Positions 31,595 to 40,622 of a DNA stretch of 64,000 nt are shown here, piece by piece (the stretch's first letter is position 1; the number at the start of each line of letters is the position of its first letter). A program made the position numbers and the translations under genes. The stretch spans positions 1-64,000 of the forward strand of contig JACKEY010000010.1 of NCBI GenBank assembly GCA_020632755.1. The letters run 5' to 3'. Below the pieces are notes generated by a model, which worked only from the letters and a program-made list of their open reading frames with translations, made no database searches and was not told where the DNA came from. This stretch comes from Alphaproteobacteria bacterium (GTDB lineage Bacteria > Myxococcota_A > UBA796 > UBA2385).

Positions 31595-33787
31595 ATGTCC
31601 GCGCCCGCCGCTGCCCCCCCCCCGCAGCCGGGCGACTCCGCGCAGGCCGCCGGGACCGAGTCCTTCGGCACCTTCGCAGGCGTCGTCCGGCCCGTGTCGC
31701 TCACCATCCTGGGCGCGATGCTCTACCTGCGCGAGGGCTGGCTGGTCGGCCAGGCCGGCGTGGTCGGCGCGCTCGCGATCATCGCGGCGGCGCTCGCGAT
31801 CACGGGCACGACGGCCCTGTCGCTGTCGAGCCTGGCCAGCAACGTGCGCGTGAAGCCCGGCGGGGCCTTCGCGATCATCAGCCAGGCGCTCGGCCTGGAG
31901 GCCGGCGGCGCCATCGGCGTGCCGCTCTACATCGCCCAGGCCGCGTCGAGCGCGATGTACGTCTATGCCTTCACCGAGGCGTGGGCCTACATCTTCCCGG
32001 ACCACCCATCGGGCTGGGTGGCGGGCATCGCCTACGCGGGCATCGCCCTGCTGGCCTGGCGCTCGGCGGGGCTGGCCTTCAAGGCCCAGGCCGTGATGGC
32101 CGTCGTCATCGTGATCGCCATCCTGTCGGCGGTGCTCGGGCTGGTCCGCGCGCCCAGCGTGCCCCCGCCGCAGCTGATCGGCGCCTTCCCCGACGTCGAC
32201 GCCGTGCAGGCCTTCGCCATCTTCTTCCCGGCGGCCACCGGCATCATGGTCGGCGCCGGCATGTCCGGGTCGCTGGCGGACCCGCGCCGGGCGATCCCGC
32301 GCGGCACGATGATCGCCTGGGGGGCGACCGGCCTGGTCTACGCGGCCTTCGTGCTGTGGTACGCCCGCATGGGCACGGTCGAGGAGCTCATCGCGAACAA
32401 GACGCTGATGATCGACCGGGCGCTGGTGCCCCAGCTGGTGCTGGCCGGGCTCTTGTCGTCGACGCTGATGGCCGGGCTGTCGAGCCTGGTGGCGGCCCCG
32501 CGCCTGCTGCAGGCCATGGCCGATCACGGCGTGGTGCCCGGCAGCCGCTGGCTGCGCAAGACCACCGCCGCGGGCGAGCCCCGCAACGCCGTGCTGGCCA
32601 CGACCGGGCTCGGCGCGCTCGGGCTGGCGGCCGGGTCGCTCGACGCCATCGCGCCCGTCATCACGAGCTTCTTCATCATGACCTACCTGGCGATCAACGC
32701 CGTGGTCTACCTGGAGCAGGTGCTGGGCATGATCAGCTTCCGGCCGGCGTTCCGCATCTCGCGGCTCACGCCCCTGGCCGGGGTGGGGTTCTGCCTGGTG
32801 GGCCTGTCGCTGGGCAGCCCCTTCGGCGGGGTCGTCGAGATCGCCATGGTCATCGGCATCTACGTCGTGCTGTCCCGACGCCACATCGAGACGCCCTGGG
32901 AGACCGTGCGGTCCGGCATCGACGTGACCCTGGCGGCGTGGGCCGCCCGGCGGGCTGCCCACATCGAGCGCACCGAGCGCGCCTGGAAGCCCGACCTGCT
33001 GGTGCCCGTCGCGTCCGACCGCCAGATCGAGGAGACCGCCCTGCTGGCCGAGGACCTGGCCCGCCGCAACGGCTCGATCCGGTGGGTGGCGCTGGGCCCG
33101 CGCGAGGAGATCCAGGACCAGCTGGCCGCCCTGGTCGAGCTCGAGCGCAAGGCCGACCTGAACGCCACGTGGACCCGGCTGCACACCGACCAGTACATGC
33201 ACGGCATCGGGCTGACGCTCGAGGCGCTGCGTGGCGCGCTGTTCCCGCCGAACCTGGTGCTGGTCGATCACCAGTGGGTGAGCGACGGCGAGCTGTCGGC
33301 GTACCTGGCGCACTGCCGGCGGCTGCACGTGGGGCTCGGCGTGTGGGTCCAGCACCCCGCGGCGGACCAGGGCCACCCGCTGGGGGCCCGGCAGCGCATC
33401 GCGGTCTGGCTGTCCGACCGGTCGCCGGACTGGAAGCTCGAGCTGCACCAGATGAACCTGGATCTACCGGTGCTCAGCGGCTTCCTGCTGTCCCAGGCGT
33501 GGAAGGCCGAGCTGGTGATCTGCACCGCGGTGCGCGATCCCCACCAGGTCGCCGCCGCGGAGCGCTTCCTGGCCGGCCTGGTCGACCAGGCGCGCTTGCC
33601 CAAGGGCACGCGGATCCAGGTGACCGAGGGCGACTTCGGCGTGGCGCTGCGCCAGGCCGGCGCCGATCTGCACCTGTTCGGCATGCCGCCCCGCCTGGAG
33701 AAGCAGCGGCTGGACGAGATCCGCCGCATGGCCGGCGGTAGCTGCCTGTGGCTGCTGGACAGCGGCGGCGAGTCCGTGCTGGCCTGA
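31595..33787 (+). CDS. SLC12-like cation-chloride/amino-acid cotransporter
   Basis: A 730-residue APC-superfamily transporter. About twelve helices occupy residues 25-430 and carry SLC12-like features: RPVSLTILGAMLYLREGWLVG, NVRVKPGGAFAIISQALGLE, GIMVGAGMSGSLADPRRAIPRGT, LLSSTLMAGLSSLVAAPRLLQAMA and SFRPAFRIS. A 280-residue soluble C-terminal domain with two Rossmann/UspA-like halves follows (KPDLLVPVASDRQIEETALLAEDLA; KAELVICTAVRDP), as in bacterial cation-chloride cotransporters. It probably moves Cl- with K+ or Na+; the ion is not decided by sequence. The next gene (a kinase) starts 30 nt downstream. Confidence 0.85.
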   Translation: MSAPAAAPPPQPGDSAQAAGTESFGTFAGVVRPVSLTILGAMLYLREGWLVGQAGVVGALAIIAAALAITGTTALSLSSLASNVRVKPGGAFAIISQALGLEAGGAIGVPLYIAQAASSAMYVYAFTEAWAYIFPDHPSGWVAGIAYAGIALLAWRSAGLAFKAQAVMAVVIVIAILSAVLGLVRAPSVPPPQLIGAFPDVDAVQAFAIFFPAATGIMVGAGMSGSLADPRRAIPRGTMIAWGATGLVYAAFVLWYARMGTVEELIANKTLMIDRALVPQLVLAGLLSSTLMAGLSSLVAAPRLLQAMADHGVVPGSRWLRKTTAAGEPRNAVLATTGLGALGLAAGSLDAIAPVITSFFIMTYLAINAVVYLEQVLGMISFRPAFRISRLTPLAGVGFCLVGLSLGSPFGGVVEIAMVIGIYVVLSRRHIETPWETVRSGIDVTLAAWAARRAAHIERTERAWKPDLLVPVASDRQIEETALLAEDLARRNGSIRWVALGPREEIQDQLAALVELERKADLNATWTRLHTDQYMHGIGLTLEALRGALFPPNLVLVDHQWVSDGELSAYLAHCRRLHVGLGVWVQHPAADQGHPLGARQRIAVWLSDRSPDWKLELHQMNLDLPVLSGFLLSQAWKAELVICTAVRDPHQVAAAERFLAGLVDQARLPKGTRIQVTEGDFGVALRQAGADLHLFGMPPRLEKQRLDEIRRMAGGSCLWLLDSGGESVLA

Positions 33788-33817
33788 GTCCCCTCCTTCC
33801 TGCGCCTGCTACCCGCG

Positions 33818-36505
33818 ATGCCCGCTCCCCGCCCGCCCCTGCCGCCTGGAACGCACGTGGGTGACTACGTGCTGGAGCGGATCCTGGGCGCAGGCGCCGC
33901 CGGCCGGGTGTGGGCCGCCCGCCACCGCGTCGTCGACGTGCCGGTGGCGATCAAGGTCCTGACCGACGCCGATCCGGCCGACGTGCGCCGCGAGGTGCGG
34001 GCCCAGGCCGGGCTGCGGCACCCGGGCATCGCCTTCGCCTTCGATCACGGCAGCACCGACGATCGCGCCTGGATCGCGATGGAGCTCGCGACCGGCGGCA
34101 CCCTGGCCGACCGGCCGCCGGTCGGCTGGGCCGCGCTGCGGGCCACGACGCTGGCCCTGCTCGACGCCCTGGCCCACGCCCATGCCCGCGGCGTGGTGCA
34201 CCGCGACATCAAGCCCCACAACGTGCTGGTCTTCCCGGGCGAGGGCGTGAAGCTGTCGGACTTCAGCATCGCGCGCGGCCAGGACGGCGCTCCGGTCGAG
34301 GCGCGGTCCGGCACGCTGGAGACGATGGCCCCCGAGCAGATCCGCGGCGACCTGTCGGACCAGGGGCCGTGGACCGATCTGTACGCCCTGGGCTGCATGC
34401 TGTACCGGCTGCTGGCGGGGCGGCCGGCCTTCTCGGGCGCGGACGTGGCCGAGCAGCACCTGCGCGGCGCCCCGCCCCCCCTGCCCTGGCCCGCGCTGGA
34501 CCGCTTCGTCGGCTGGCTGATGGCCAAGGACCCTGCGGCCCGCCCGCGCTGCGCGGCCGAGGCGCTGGCCGCGCTGCCGGACGCCGAGACCACCGACGGC
34601 CCCGACGCGGCCGCGCCGATCGTCGCTTTCTCCCTGGACGCGACCCTGGCCGGCACGGCCCTGGCGCCCGTGACGCCCCAGGTTCCCACCGCGCCTCGAG
34701 GCAGCGCGGCAATCGGCCGCCAGCGCGGCTGGACGCCCACCCTGCCGGCCGACTGGCGCCCGGCGCGCCCGGCCCCCCGGCTGCTGCCCGGCGCCGGGCT
34801 GGGCCTGCTGTCGGTGCGCCCGCTGCCCACCCGGGGGCGCGACGCCGAGCTGGACCGGCTGTGGGCCGCCGTGCGTGGCGGCGGTCCCGGCTGGATCCAC
34901 GTCGAAGGCGCGCCCGGCAGCGGCCGGGCCCACCTGTTGGCGCACGTCGCCACCCGCGCGGCCGAAGCCGGCGCGACCGCGTGGCGGCTGCCGCGCCGGG
35001 CCGGCATCGACGCCCTGCTGCATGCCGCATGCGGGACCGCCACGGCCTCCACCGACCTGGACGCCGTGCTGGCCCGCACCGCCTGGCGCCTGGGCCTGTC
35101 GGCGGACCTGCTCCCCGCCCTGCGCACGCCGGGTCCCGACCAGGCCGACGCCCTGCGGCGGCTGCTGGCCGCCTGCCCCCTCCCCCGCGTGCTGGTGGCC
35201 CCCGAGCCGGCCGACGACCTGCGCCTCCTCCTCCCCCACCTGCTCCCCGCGCCCGTGACGGTGCTGACCAGCGGCCCACCGGACAGCGCGCCGGACGGCG
35301 CCTCGGTCCTCTCCCTCCCTCCCCTGCCCGACCGCGCCCTGCGCAGCGTGCTGGACGACCTGATCGAGCTCGAGCCCGACCTGGCCCAGGTGCTGGTCGA
35401 TCGCGCCGAGGGCCTGCCCGGCCGCGCGCTCGGCCAGGTCACCGCCTGGGCCGACGCCGGCCGCCTGGCGCCGGGCCCCCGGGGACACGCCCTGCACGGG
35501 CCCCACGGGCTGGTCCAGGCCCCCGACGACCCCGCACACGCCGTCGACGCCGCGCTGCACTGGCTGCGCCACGGCGCCCCCGAGCGCGGCCGCCCCCTGC
35601 TGGAGCTGGCCACCGCCGCCCTGGTCGACCGCCCGGCCCTGGACCCCGTGCGGCTGCGGGTCGAGCGCATGCGGATGGGCGTCGCGCTGACCGTCGGCGC
35701 GTGGGACGAAGCCGCCGCCGTCGGCCGGGCCTTGCTGGCCATCCCCGGCGCCCCGGCCGAGATCCAGGCCATCGCCGCCACCAGCGTCGCGGACGTGCTG
35801 ACGGTCCAGGGCCGCCCGCGCGAAGCCCGCGCGCTGCTCGACGGACTGGTGCTGCCCGACGACGCCGGCCCCGGCGACCACGGGCGCATCGCCCTGTACC
35901 GGGGCTGGACCTGCCTGAGCCTGGGCGAGGGCATGGAAGCCGCCGAGCAGGCGCTGGCCGAGGTGATCCCCCTGGTCGACGAGCGCCTGGTGGTCGCCCT
36001 GCGCAGCCAGCGCGCCCTGCTGCTGGTGGCGATGGGAGACGCCCGGGCCCGCGCCGTGATCGACGAGGCCATCGCGCAGGCGCCGCCCGAGCGCCAGCCC
36101 AGCCTGTACGCGGTCTCCGGCGAGGTGAGCCTGCTGGTCGAGGACGAGCCCCACGCCGCCGTGCTGGCCTACGGGCGGGCGCTGGAGGGCCTGTCGTCGG
36201 CCAACCCGAACCGCCTCGTGCCGCTGGTCAACCGAGGCGTCTGCTGGCTGTTGCTGGGCGAGGAGGAGGCCGCCCGGTCCGCCGCCCGCGAGGCGCTGCC
36301 CCTGCTGCACCGCGCCGGCTGGCAGGACCACGAAGCCGTCGCCCGCGGGCTGGCCTGGGCCACCGAGCCCGACCCGGCCGTCGCGACCGCCCACGCTGCG
36401 AAGGCCCACGCGGCCTGTCCGTCGCGGGACCGCGGCAACCCGCTCACCGGCAAGCTGCTGGCCTGCATCGAGCGGGCGGTGGGCCGGCCCCTGCCGGGCG
36501 GCTGA
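33818..36505 (+). CDS. Ser/Thr kinase fused to ATPase-like and TPR-like regions
   Basis: An 895-residue soluble protein. The kinase domain (residues 15-265) has GAGAAGRV, K46 in VAIKVL, HRDIKPHN (128-135), DFS instead of DFG (148-150) and APEQ (171-174). A loop near residue 363 (EGAPGSGRAH) looks like a Walker A with Arg replacing Lys, as in AAA/STAND-type modules of large bacterial kinases, but much of the ATPase core is degenerate. The C-terminal 350 residues are helical repeats (AL..A..L pattern) like TPRs. No membrane helix is seen. It is downstream of the SLC12-like transporter (30 nt) and converges on the FHA regulator gene. Confidence 0.87.
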   Translation: MPAPRPPLPPGTHVGDYVLERILGAGAAGRVWAARHRVVDVPVAIKVLTDADPADVRREVRAQAGLRHPGIAFAFDHGSTDDRAWIAMELATGGTLADRPPVGWAALRATTLALLDALAHAHARGVVHRDIKPHNVLVFPGEGVKLSDFSIARGQDGAPVEARSGTLETMAPEQIRGDLSDQGPWTDLYALGCMLYRLLAGRPAFSGADVAEQHLRGAPPPLPWPALDRFVGWLMAKDPAARPRCAAEALAALPDAETTDGPDAAAPIVAFSLDATLAGTALAPVTPQVPTAPRGSAAIGRQRGWTPTLPADWRPARPAPRLLPGAGLGLLSVRPLPTRGRDAELDRLWAAVRGGGPGWIHVEGAPGSGRAHLLAHVATRAAEAGATAWRLPRRAGIDALLHAACGTATASTDLDAVLARTAWRLGLSADLLPALRTPGPDQADALRRLLAACPLPRVLVAPEPADDLRLLLPHLLPAPVTVLTSGPPDSAPDGASVLSLPPLPDRALRSVLDDLIELEPDLAQVLVDRAEGLPGRALGQVTAWADAGRLAPGPRGHALHGPHGLVQAPDDPAHAVDAALHWLRHGAPERGRPLLELATAALVDRPALDPVRLRVERMRMGVALTVGAWDEAAAVGRALLAIPGAPAEIQAIAATSVADVLTVQGRPREARALLDGLVLPDDAGPGDHGRIALYRGWTCLSLGEGMEAAEQALAEVIPLVDERLVVALRSQRALLLVAMGDARARAVIDEAIAQAPPERQPSLYAVSGEVSLLVEDEPHAAVLAYGRALEGLSSANPNRLVPLVNRGVCWLLLGEEEAARSAAREALPLLHRAGWQDHEAVARGLAWATEPDPAVATAHAAKAHAACPSRDRGNPLTGKLLACIERAVGRPLPGG

Positions 36506-36533
36506 GCGCCCCGCTCGACCTGGAACGCCTCGG

Positions 36534-37430
36534 TCACTCGACCGAGACGGCCATCGCCTTGAGCCGGATGCAGCCCGGCCGCTTCTCGATGATCCAGCGG
36601 TCCAGTCCGCAGCGGTCCAGGGCATCGCGGGTGCGATGCACGAGCACGTTGAGGCTGTTCGGCCCGCGGTCGCGCCAGGAGCGGCCCCAGATCGCGACGG
36701 CGACGTCTTCGTCGTCCATCCAGCCGCGGCCGGGGCCCACCGGGTCGTCCTGCCAGCGGCGGCCCAGGGCGTAGAGCAGGGCGACGCGGTGCTCGCTGCG
36801 CAGGGTGCAGCGCAGGTCGCCGGGGCCGTGCACGATGGCGACGGGCTCGGCCAGGCGGACCTCGACGCGGGCGCCGGTGGCGATGCCGACCGCGCGCGCC
36901 GTGTCGGGAACGGCGTCGGTGATGGCACGGAGCACGAAGGTGTGGCCGCCGGCCTGGAAGGGCGTGTCCAGGTCCACGCGGTGCTGTTCCATGCCGTCGA
37001 CCGCCAGCCAGATCTCGCCGGCTTCGTCGCGCAGCAGCACGGCGTCGGCATCGACGGGCAGATCGAAGCGCTCGCCGCTGACGCCCCAGGACAGCTCGAG
37101 ATCGGTGCGCTCGAGCACCAGCGGCGCCAGCACGGGGCCGGACTGGCTGGCCACCCGCAGCCGGGCGGTGCGGCCCAGGCGCACGACCTGCCCGAGGTCG
37201 AGCGCCCGCCGGCCCTCGATGCGCGCGTCGTCCAGCCACGAGCCGTTGGTGCTGCCCAGGTCCTCGAACCACAGCCGCCCGCCCTCGATCCAGACGACGG
37301 CGTGGTGGCCGGACACGTCGCCGTCGTGCAGCACGACGTCGTTGACCGGCGCCCGGCCCAGGCGCACGGGGCCATGGCCCACGTCGTGGACATGGACCAC
37401 CGCATCCGCGAACAGGACCTCGAGCCGCAT
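36534..37430 (-). CDS. FHA domain protein with C-terminal winged helix
   Basis: A 298-residue regulator. The N-terminal FHA domain is canonical: RLGRAPVNDVVLHDGDVSGHHA (G25, R26, S40, H43) and LGSTNGSW (N62), the residues that read phosphothreonine. A second beta region is followed by a C-terminal winged helix (DVAVAIWG, NSLNVLVHRTRDALDRCG, IIEKRPGCIRL) of the OmpR/SARP type. It is presumably a transcription factor gated by a Ser/Thr kinase. It lies 39 nt after the cyclase gene and converges with the kinase gene (28 nt). It is more clearly FHA than the two cassette regulators at 5947 and 59941. Confidence 0.88.
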   Translation of the reverse strand: MRLEVLFADAVVHVHDVGHGPVRLGRAPVNDVVLHDGDVSGHHAVVWIEGGRLWFEDLGSTNGSWLDDARIEGRRALDLGQVVRLGRTARLRVASQSGPVLAPLVLERTDLELSWGVSGERFDLPVDADAVLLRDEAGEIWLAVDGMEQHRVDLDTPFQAGGHTFVLRAITDAVPDTARAVGIATGARVEVRLAEPVAIVHGPGDLRCTLRSEHRVALLYALGRRWQDDPVGPGRGWMDDEDVAVAIWGRSWRDRGPNSLNVLVHRTRDALDRCGLDRWIIEKRPGCIRLKAMAVSVE

Positions 37431-37469
37431 GGACGGAGCGTAGCGCAGGGGGTGGGCCCCCTGCTGGGC

Positions 37470-39344
37470 TCAGGCCCGCAGTCGAAGGAAGGTGACAGGG
37501 CCCGAGAAGCCCTTGACCTGGCGCTCGACCGGTTCCACCGCCAGGCCCTGCTGGGCCAGCCAGGCCACGACCTGGGCGTCGTCCGCGGCGGCTCGGGTCA
37601 GGATGATGTCGCCGCGCGAGGCCTGGCCCTCGGCCCTCGCCGCGAGGTTGACCGTGCCGCCGAACCAGTCCAGGCCGGCCTGATCGCTGTGCACGGCCAG
37701 GGCGGGGCCGAAGTGCACGCCGACCTTGAGCCCCGGCGGGCTCTGGATGGGCAGGGCGCCCGCGAAGGCGGCGAAGGCCCGCTGCATGGCCACCGCCGCG
37801 CGGGCGGCGTTCAGCGGGCTGTCGAAGGCGGCCATCACCGCGTCGCCGATGGTCTTCACGACCACACCGCCGTGGTCTTCGACGATGGGGCGCAGCACCG
37901 AGAAGTGGTCGCGGACCACCGCGAAGGCCCGGGCGTCGCCGAGCTCTTCGTACATGGCGGTGCTGCCCGACAGGTCGGTGAACAGCAGGGCCACCGAGCG
38001 CACGGACAGGCGCAGGTCGGGGGCCAGGACCTGGTGCGAGAACTGCCGCCGGAAGCTGGGCAGCGTGGTCAGCAGGCTGGCCGGCACGCGGGCTTCCTGG
38101 CCGCCGTCGCGGGTCAGCTGCACCCGCCGACGGGTCGCGCCTTCGTTGTGCAGGCGGACCCGCACCGCCCCCGCCGCCAGCGCTGCCGGGTCCTGGACCT
38201 CGCGCGGGGCCCACGACAGGGCGTCGGCGCCGGCCGCTGCTTCGGGCTGGACGGTGACCGACACGTCGGGCAGCCCCCCGCCCGCGCCCAGGTGGAAGCG
38301 GCCGGGCGCCAGGGTCAGCTCGGTCTCGAGCGTCTCGCCGGGGGCCATGGTCCAGACGGCCAGCTGTTCGGGGGCGCCGGCCGGGTACATCGTGCAGAAG
38401 GTCTCTTCGATGCGCGGGGCCACCGCCGGGTGCGGGGCCATCATGACCTCGACGTTGCTGCCCAGGTCGTTGTCGAACTCGATGCGGCAGCTGGGGCAGG
38501 CGGCGTGATCGGCCAGGTCCGACAGCAGCGCCCCGCCGGCGACCTGGCCGTAGCAGCGCACGCAGCGCACGCTCCAGTACAGCTCGAGCGTGCCGGACAG
38601 CACGCCGCGCAGCATGCCCTCGAGCACCTGGCCGCGGTCCATGCCCCAGCGGTCGGCCAGGGCGAAGGGCCGCAGCCGCCGCAGCTCGGTGGGGGCGCCG
38701 GTCTGCAGCAGCGCGCGCATGGGCTCGACCAGGCCTTCGGGATCGTCCTGGGCCCAGCGCTGCAGCGACGCGTCGGCCGCCCCCGGCAGCTCGCGGGAGG
38801 GCAGCCCGCGCACGGGCAGGTCGTCCAGCGCCTTCTGGCACCGGCCCAGCATGCTGCGCAGCCGCAGGGTCAACAGCGGGCGCGACAGGGTCGGGCCGTA
38901 GAGCGCCAGCCGCATGTGCGGGCGCACGCGATCCCCGTCGGGCGCCAGGGCCGCGGCGTAGTCGGTGCCCGTCAGGAAGGGGCTGTCGATGGTGCGGATC
39001 TGCCGGAACCACTGGCCCTGGACCCACGAGGTCCACGCTTCTTCGAAGGGCAGCGCCATGCCCGCGGGGCCGCGCATCGCGCCGAGCATGGTGGGCAGGC
39101 CGTCGTCGGCCGGCCGCATCTGCAGGTCGTCCATCGGGTCGTTGCCGCCGATCCGGTTCATCCGGTCCGAGTCGCCGAGCAGCGACCAGGCCTGGTCGAT
39201 GGTCATCGGCGGGCCGGTGATGACCCCGGCGACGGGGCGACCCGACAGGGGGCTCGGCAGGTCCCGCGGATCCCCGGTGAGATCCGGCATGGAAGCGAGC
39301 GAAGCGGGCGAAGGAGAGGGCGGCACCGCCGCAGGGTAGCTCAC
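37470..39344 (-). CDS. DUF5939-type class III adenylate/guanylate cyclase
   Basis: A 624-residue cyclase making a cyclic nucleotide from ATP or GTP. The N-terminal 400 residues match DUF5939-containing cyclases and include a zinc-ribbon-like pair CVRC and CPSC. The C-terminal class III domain has LLFTDLSGSTAMYEELGD (metal Asp), VVKTIGDAVMAAF (second metal Asp and a Lys typical of adenine selection) and LDWFGGTVNLAARAE (transition-state Asn and Arg). GTG 39344 overlaps the preceding stop by 4 bp; ATG 39290 is an alternative lacking a clear ribosome-binding site. The product may feed the cNMP-binding proteins at 28934-29940. Confidence 0.88.
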   Translation of the reverse strand: MSYPAAVPPSPSPASLASMPDLTGDPRDLPSPLSGRPVAGVITGPPMTIDQAWSLLGDSDRMNRIGGNDPMDDLQMRPADDGLPTMLGAMRGPAGMALPFEEAWTSWVQGQWFRQIRTIDSPFLTGTDYAAALAPDGDRVRPHMRLALYGPTLSRPLLTLRLRSMLGRCQKALDDLPVRGLPSRELPGAADASLQRWAQDDPEGLVEPMRALLQTGAPTELRRLRPFALADRWGMDRGQVLEGMLRGVLSGTLELYWSVRCVRCYGQVAGGALLSDLADHAACPSCRIEFDNDLGSNVEVMMAPHPAVAPRIEETFCTMYPAGAPEQLAVWTMAPGETLETELTLAPGRFHLGAGGGLPDVSVTVQPEAAAGADALSWAPREVQDPAALAAGAVRVRLHNEGATRRRVQLTRDGGQEARVPASLLTTLPSFRRQFSHQVLAPDLRLSVRSVALLFTDLSGSTAMYEELGDARAFAVVRDHFSVLRPIVEDHGGVVVKTIGDAVMAAFDSPLNAARAAVAMQRAFAAFAGALPIQSPPGLKVGVHFGPALAVHSDQAGLDWFGGTVNLAARAEGQASRGDIILTRAAADDAQVVAWLAQQGLAVEPVERQVKGFSGPVTFLRLRA

Positions 39345-40078
39345 AGCTCCCGGGGATCCACCACCAGCAGGTCGAGCTCCGAGATGCACAGGTCGGCGTA
39401 CCGGCTGCCCGGGTACACGTCGACGACCTCGAGCTGCAGCCAGGTCACCTCGAAGGGCCCGTCCTGGCCGGCGGGCGGGTCGACGTGGAGCCGGGGCACC
39501 TCGCCCTGGATCATGTGGGCGTACCAGTCGGTGATCGGCGGCGCGTCGGACCCCAGGCTGGGGTCCCGGGCCAGGGGCGCGGTCGGGTCCGCGAAGTGCA
39601 GCAGCTGCTCGGTGCCGGCACTGGTGGTCAGCTTCGCCGTCTTCACGCGGGCGTTGGCCGCCAGCAGCTCGGCGTCCTTGAAGTAGCCGCCCCACAGGCC
39701 GACGGCCTCGAGCAGCAGCGGGCGGCGCAGCACGATGCGCAGGGTCTGGCCGACCCCGGGACCTTCGGCGCCTTCGCACCAGGCGGTCTGCAGGTCGCCG
39801 TCCAGGGCGCGGCTGCCGGCGTAGCGCTGGTTGCGGTCCAGGTAGCTGCTGACCTTCAGGTCATCGAGCTCGGCCAGCGGCAGGCCCTGGCAGGGGGCGC
39901 AGGCATAGTCGACGCCACGCAGGCCGTAGAGCGCGAGCGGGTCGTGCTTGCCGAGGGTGTCTTCGGGCGAGGCGGCGTCCGGAGCGGGGGCCGCGGGCGT
40001 CTCGGCGGCGGGAGGAGGAGGAGGAGCCGCCGCAGGGGCGGGATCGGTCGAGGCGCAGGCGAGGAGGAGGGCGAGCAT
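39341..40078 (-). CDS. Lipoprotein with discoidin/NADase-type glycan-binding-like domain
   Basis: A 245-residue lipoprotein with a very short signal (MLALLLAC), then a Pro/Ala-rich tether to about residue 40. The domain contains VSSYLDRNQRYAGSRALDGDLQTAWCEG and GVGQTLRIVL, a pattern shared with the discoidin-like, NADase-type glycan-binding domain (S-L, ALDGD-x-TAW-x-EG, G-G). A CAPC motif precedes it. It probably binds carbohydrate at the cell surface. ATG 40078 follows GGGAG at 6 nt. It is coupled to the cyclase gene by a GTGA overlap, which may link extracellular binding to cyclic-nucleotide signalling. Confidence 0.75.
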   Translation of the reverse strand: MLALLLACASTDPAPAAAPPPPPAAETPAAPAPDAASPEDTLGKHDPLALYGLRGVDYACAPCQGLPLAELDDLKVSSYLDRNQRYAGSRALDGDLQTAWCEGAEGPGVGQTLRIVLRRPLLLEAVGLWGGYFKDAELLAANARVKTAKLTTSAGTEQLLHFADPTAPLARDPSLGSDAPPITDWYAHMIQGEVPRLHVDPPAGQDGPFEVTWLQLEVVDVYPGSRYADLCISELDLLVVDPREL

Positions 40079-40103
40079 CGAGGACTCCCGGGACGAGGCG
40101 GGG

Positions 40104-40622
40104 CTATCCGGGCCCCGCCTGCCAGTCCGCCCGCGACAGCCGGTACTCGACGGCCGGGCCCTGGTCGTCGGTCCAGCTGCGGTGCAGGGTCATGCCGAGC
40201 TTCTGCATCACGCGGATCGAGCCCAGGTTGCGGGCGTCGGCTTCCGCCCGCACCGTGGGCACGTCGTCGCGGGCGAAGCCGGCGGACAGCACGGCCCGGG
40301 CCGCTTCGGTCGCCAGGCCCTGGCCCCACGCCCGGTGGAAGAAGCGGTAGCCCAGGTCCGGGAGCTCGTCGGGGGTCAGCCGGCGCAGGCCGCACCAGCC
40401 GACCGGCTCGCCGTCGAGCTCGCAGACCAGCCGGGCCATGCCGAAGGGGTGCTGCCGGGTGCGGATGTAGGTGATCACGGCGGCGGCGGCCGCCAGATCC
40501 ACGGCGCCGTCGCCAGTGTAGCGAGTGACCCGCGGGTCGTCGTTGAGCGCCTTCACGAAGGCGGCGTCGGCGGGCTCGAAGGGGCGCAGCCGCAGCCGCG
40601 CGGTGTGCAGCACCAGCGGCAT
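40104..40622 (-). CDS. GNAT acetyltransferase (RimJ/RimL type)
   Basis: A 172-residue N-acetyltransferase. Features are LHTARLRLRPFEPADA at the start, GWCGLRRLTPDELPDLGYRF (strand 4), RAWGQGLATEAARAVL (the Q-x-x-G-x-A acetyl-CoA loop) and AEADARNLGSIRVMQKLGM, typical of RimJ/RimL-like enzymes that acetylate protein N-termini or small amines. Its ATG shares one base with the stop of the phytochelatin synthase gene (TGATG), so the two are co-translated. The substrate is unknown. Confidence 0.92.
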   Translation of the reverse strand: MPLVLHTARLRLRPFEPADAAFVKALNDDPRVTRYTGDGAVDLAAAAAVITYIRTRQHPFGMARLVCELDGEPVGWCGLRRLTPDELPDLGYRFFHRAWGQGLATEAARAVLSAGFARDDVPTVRAEADARNLGSIRVMQKLGMTLHRSWTDDQGPAVEYRLSRADWQAGPG

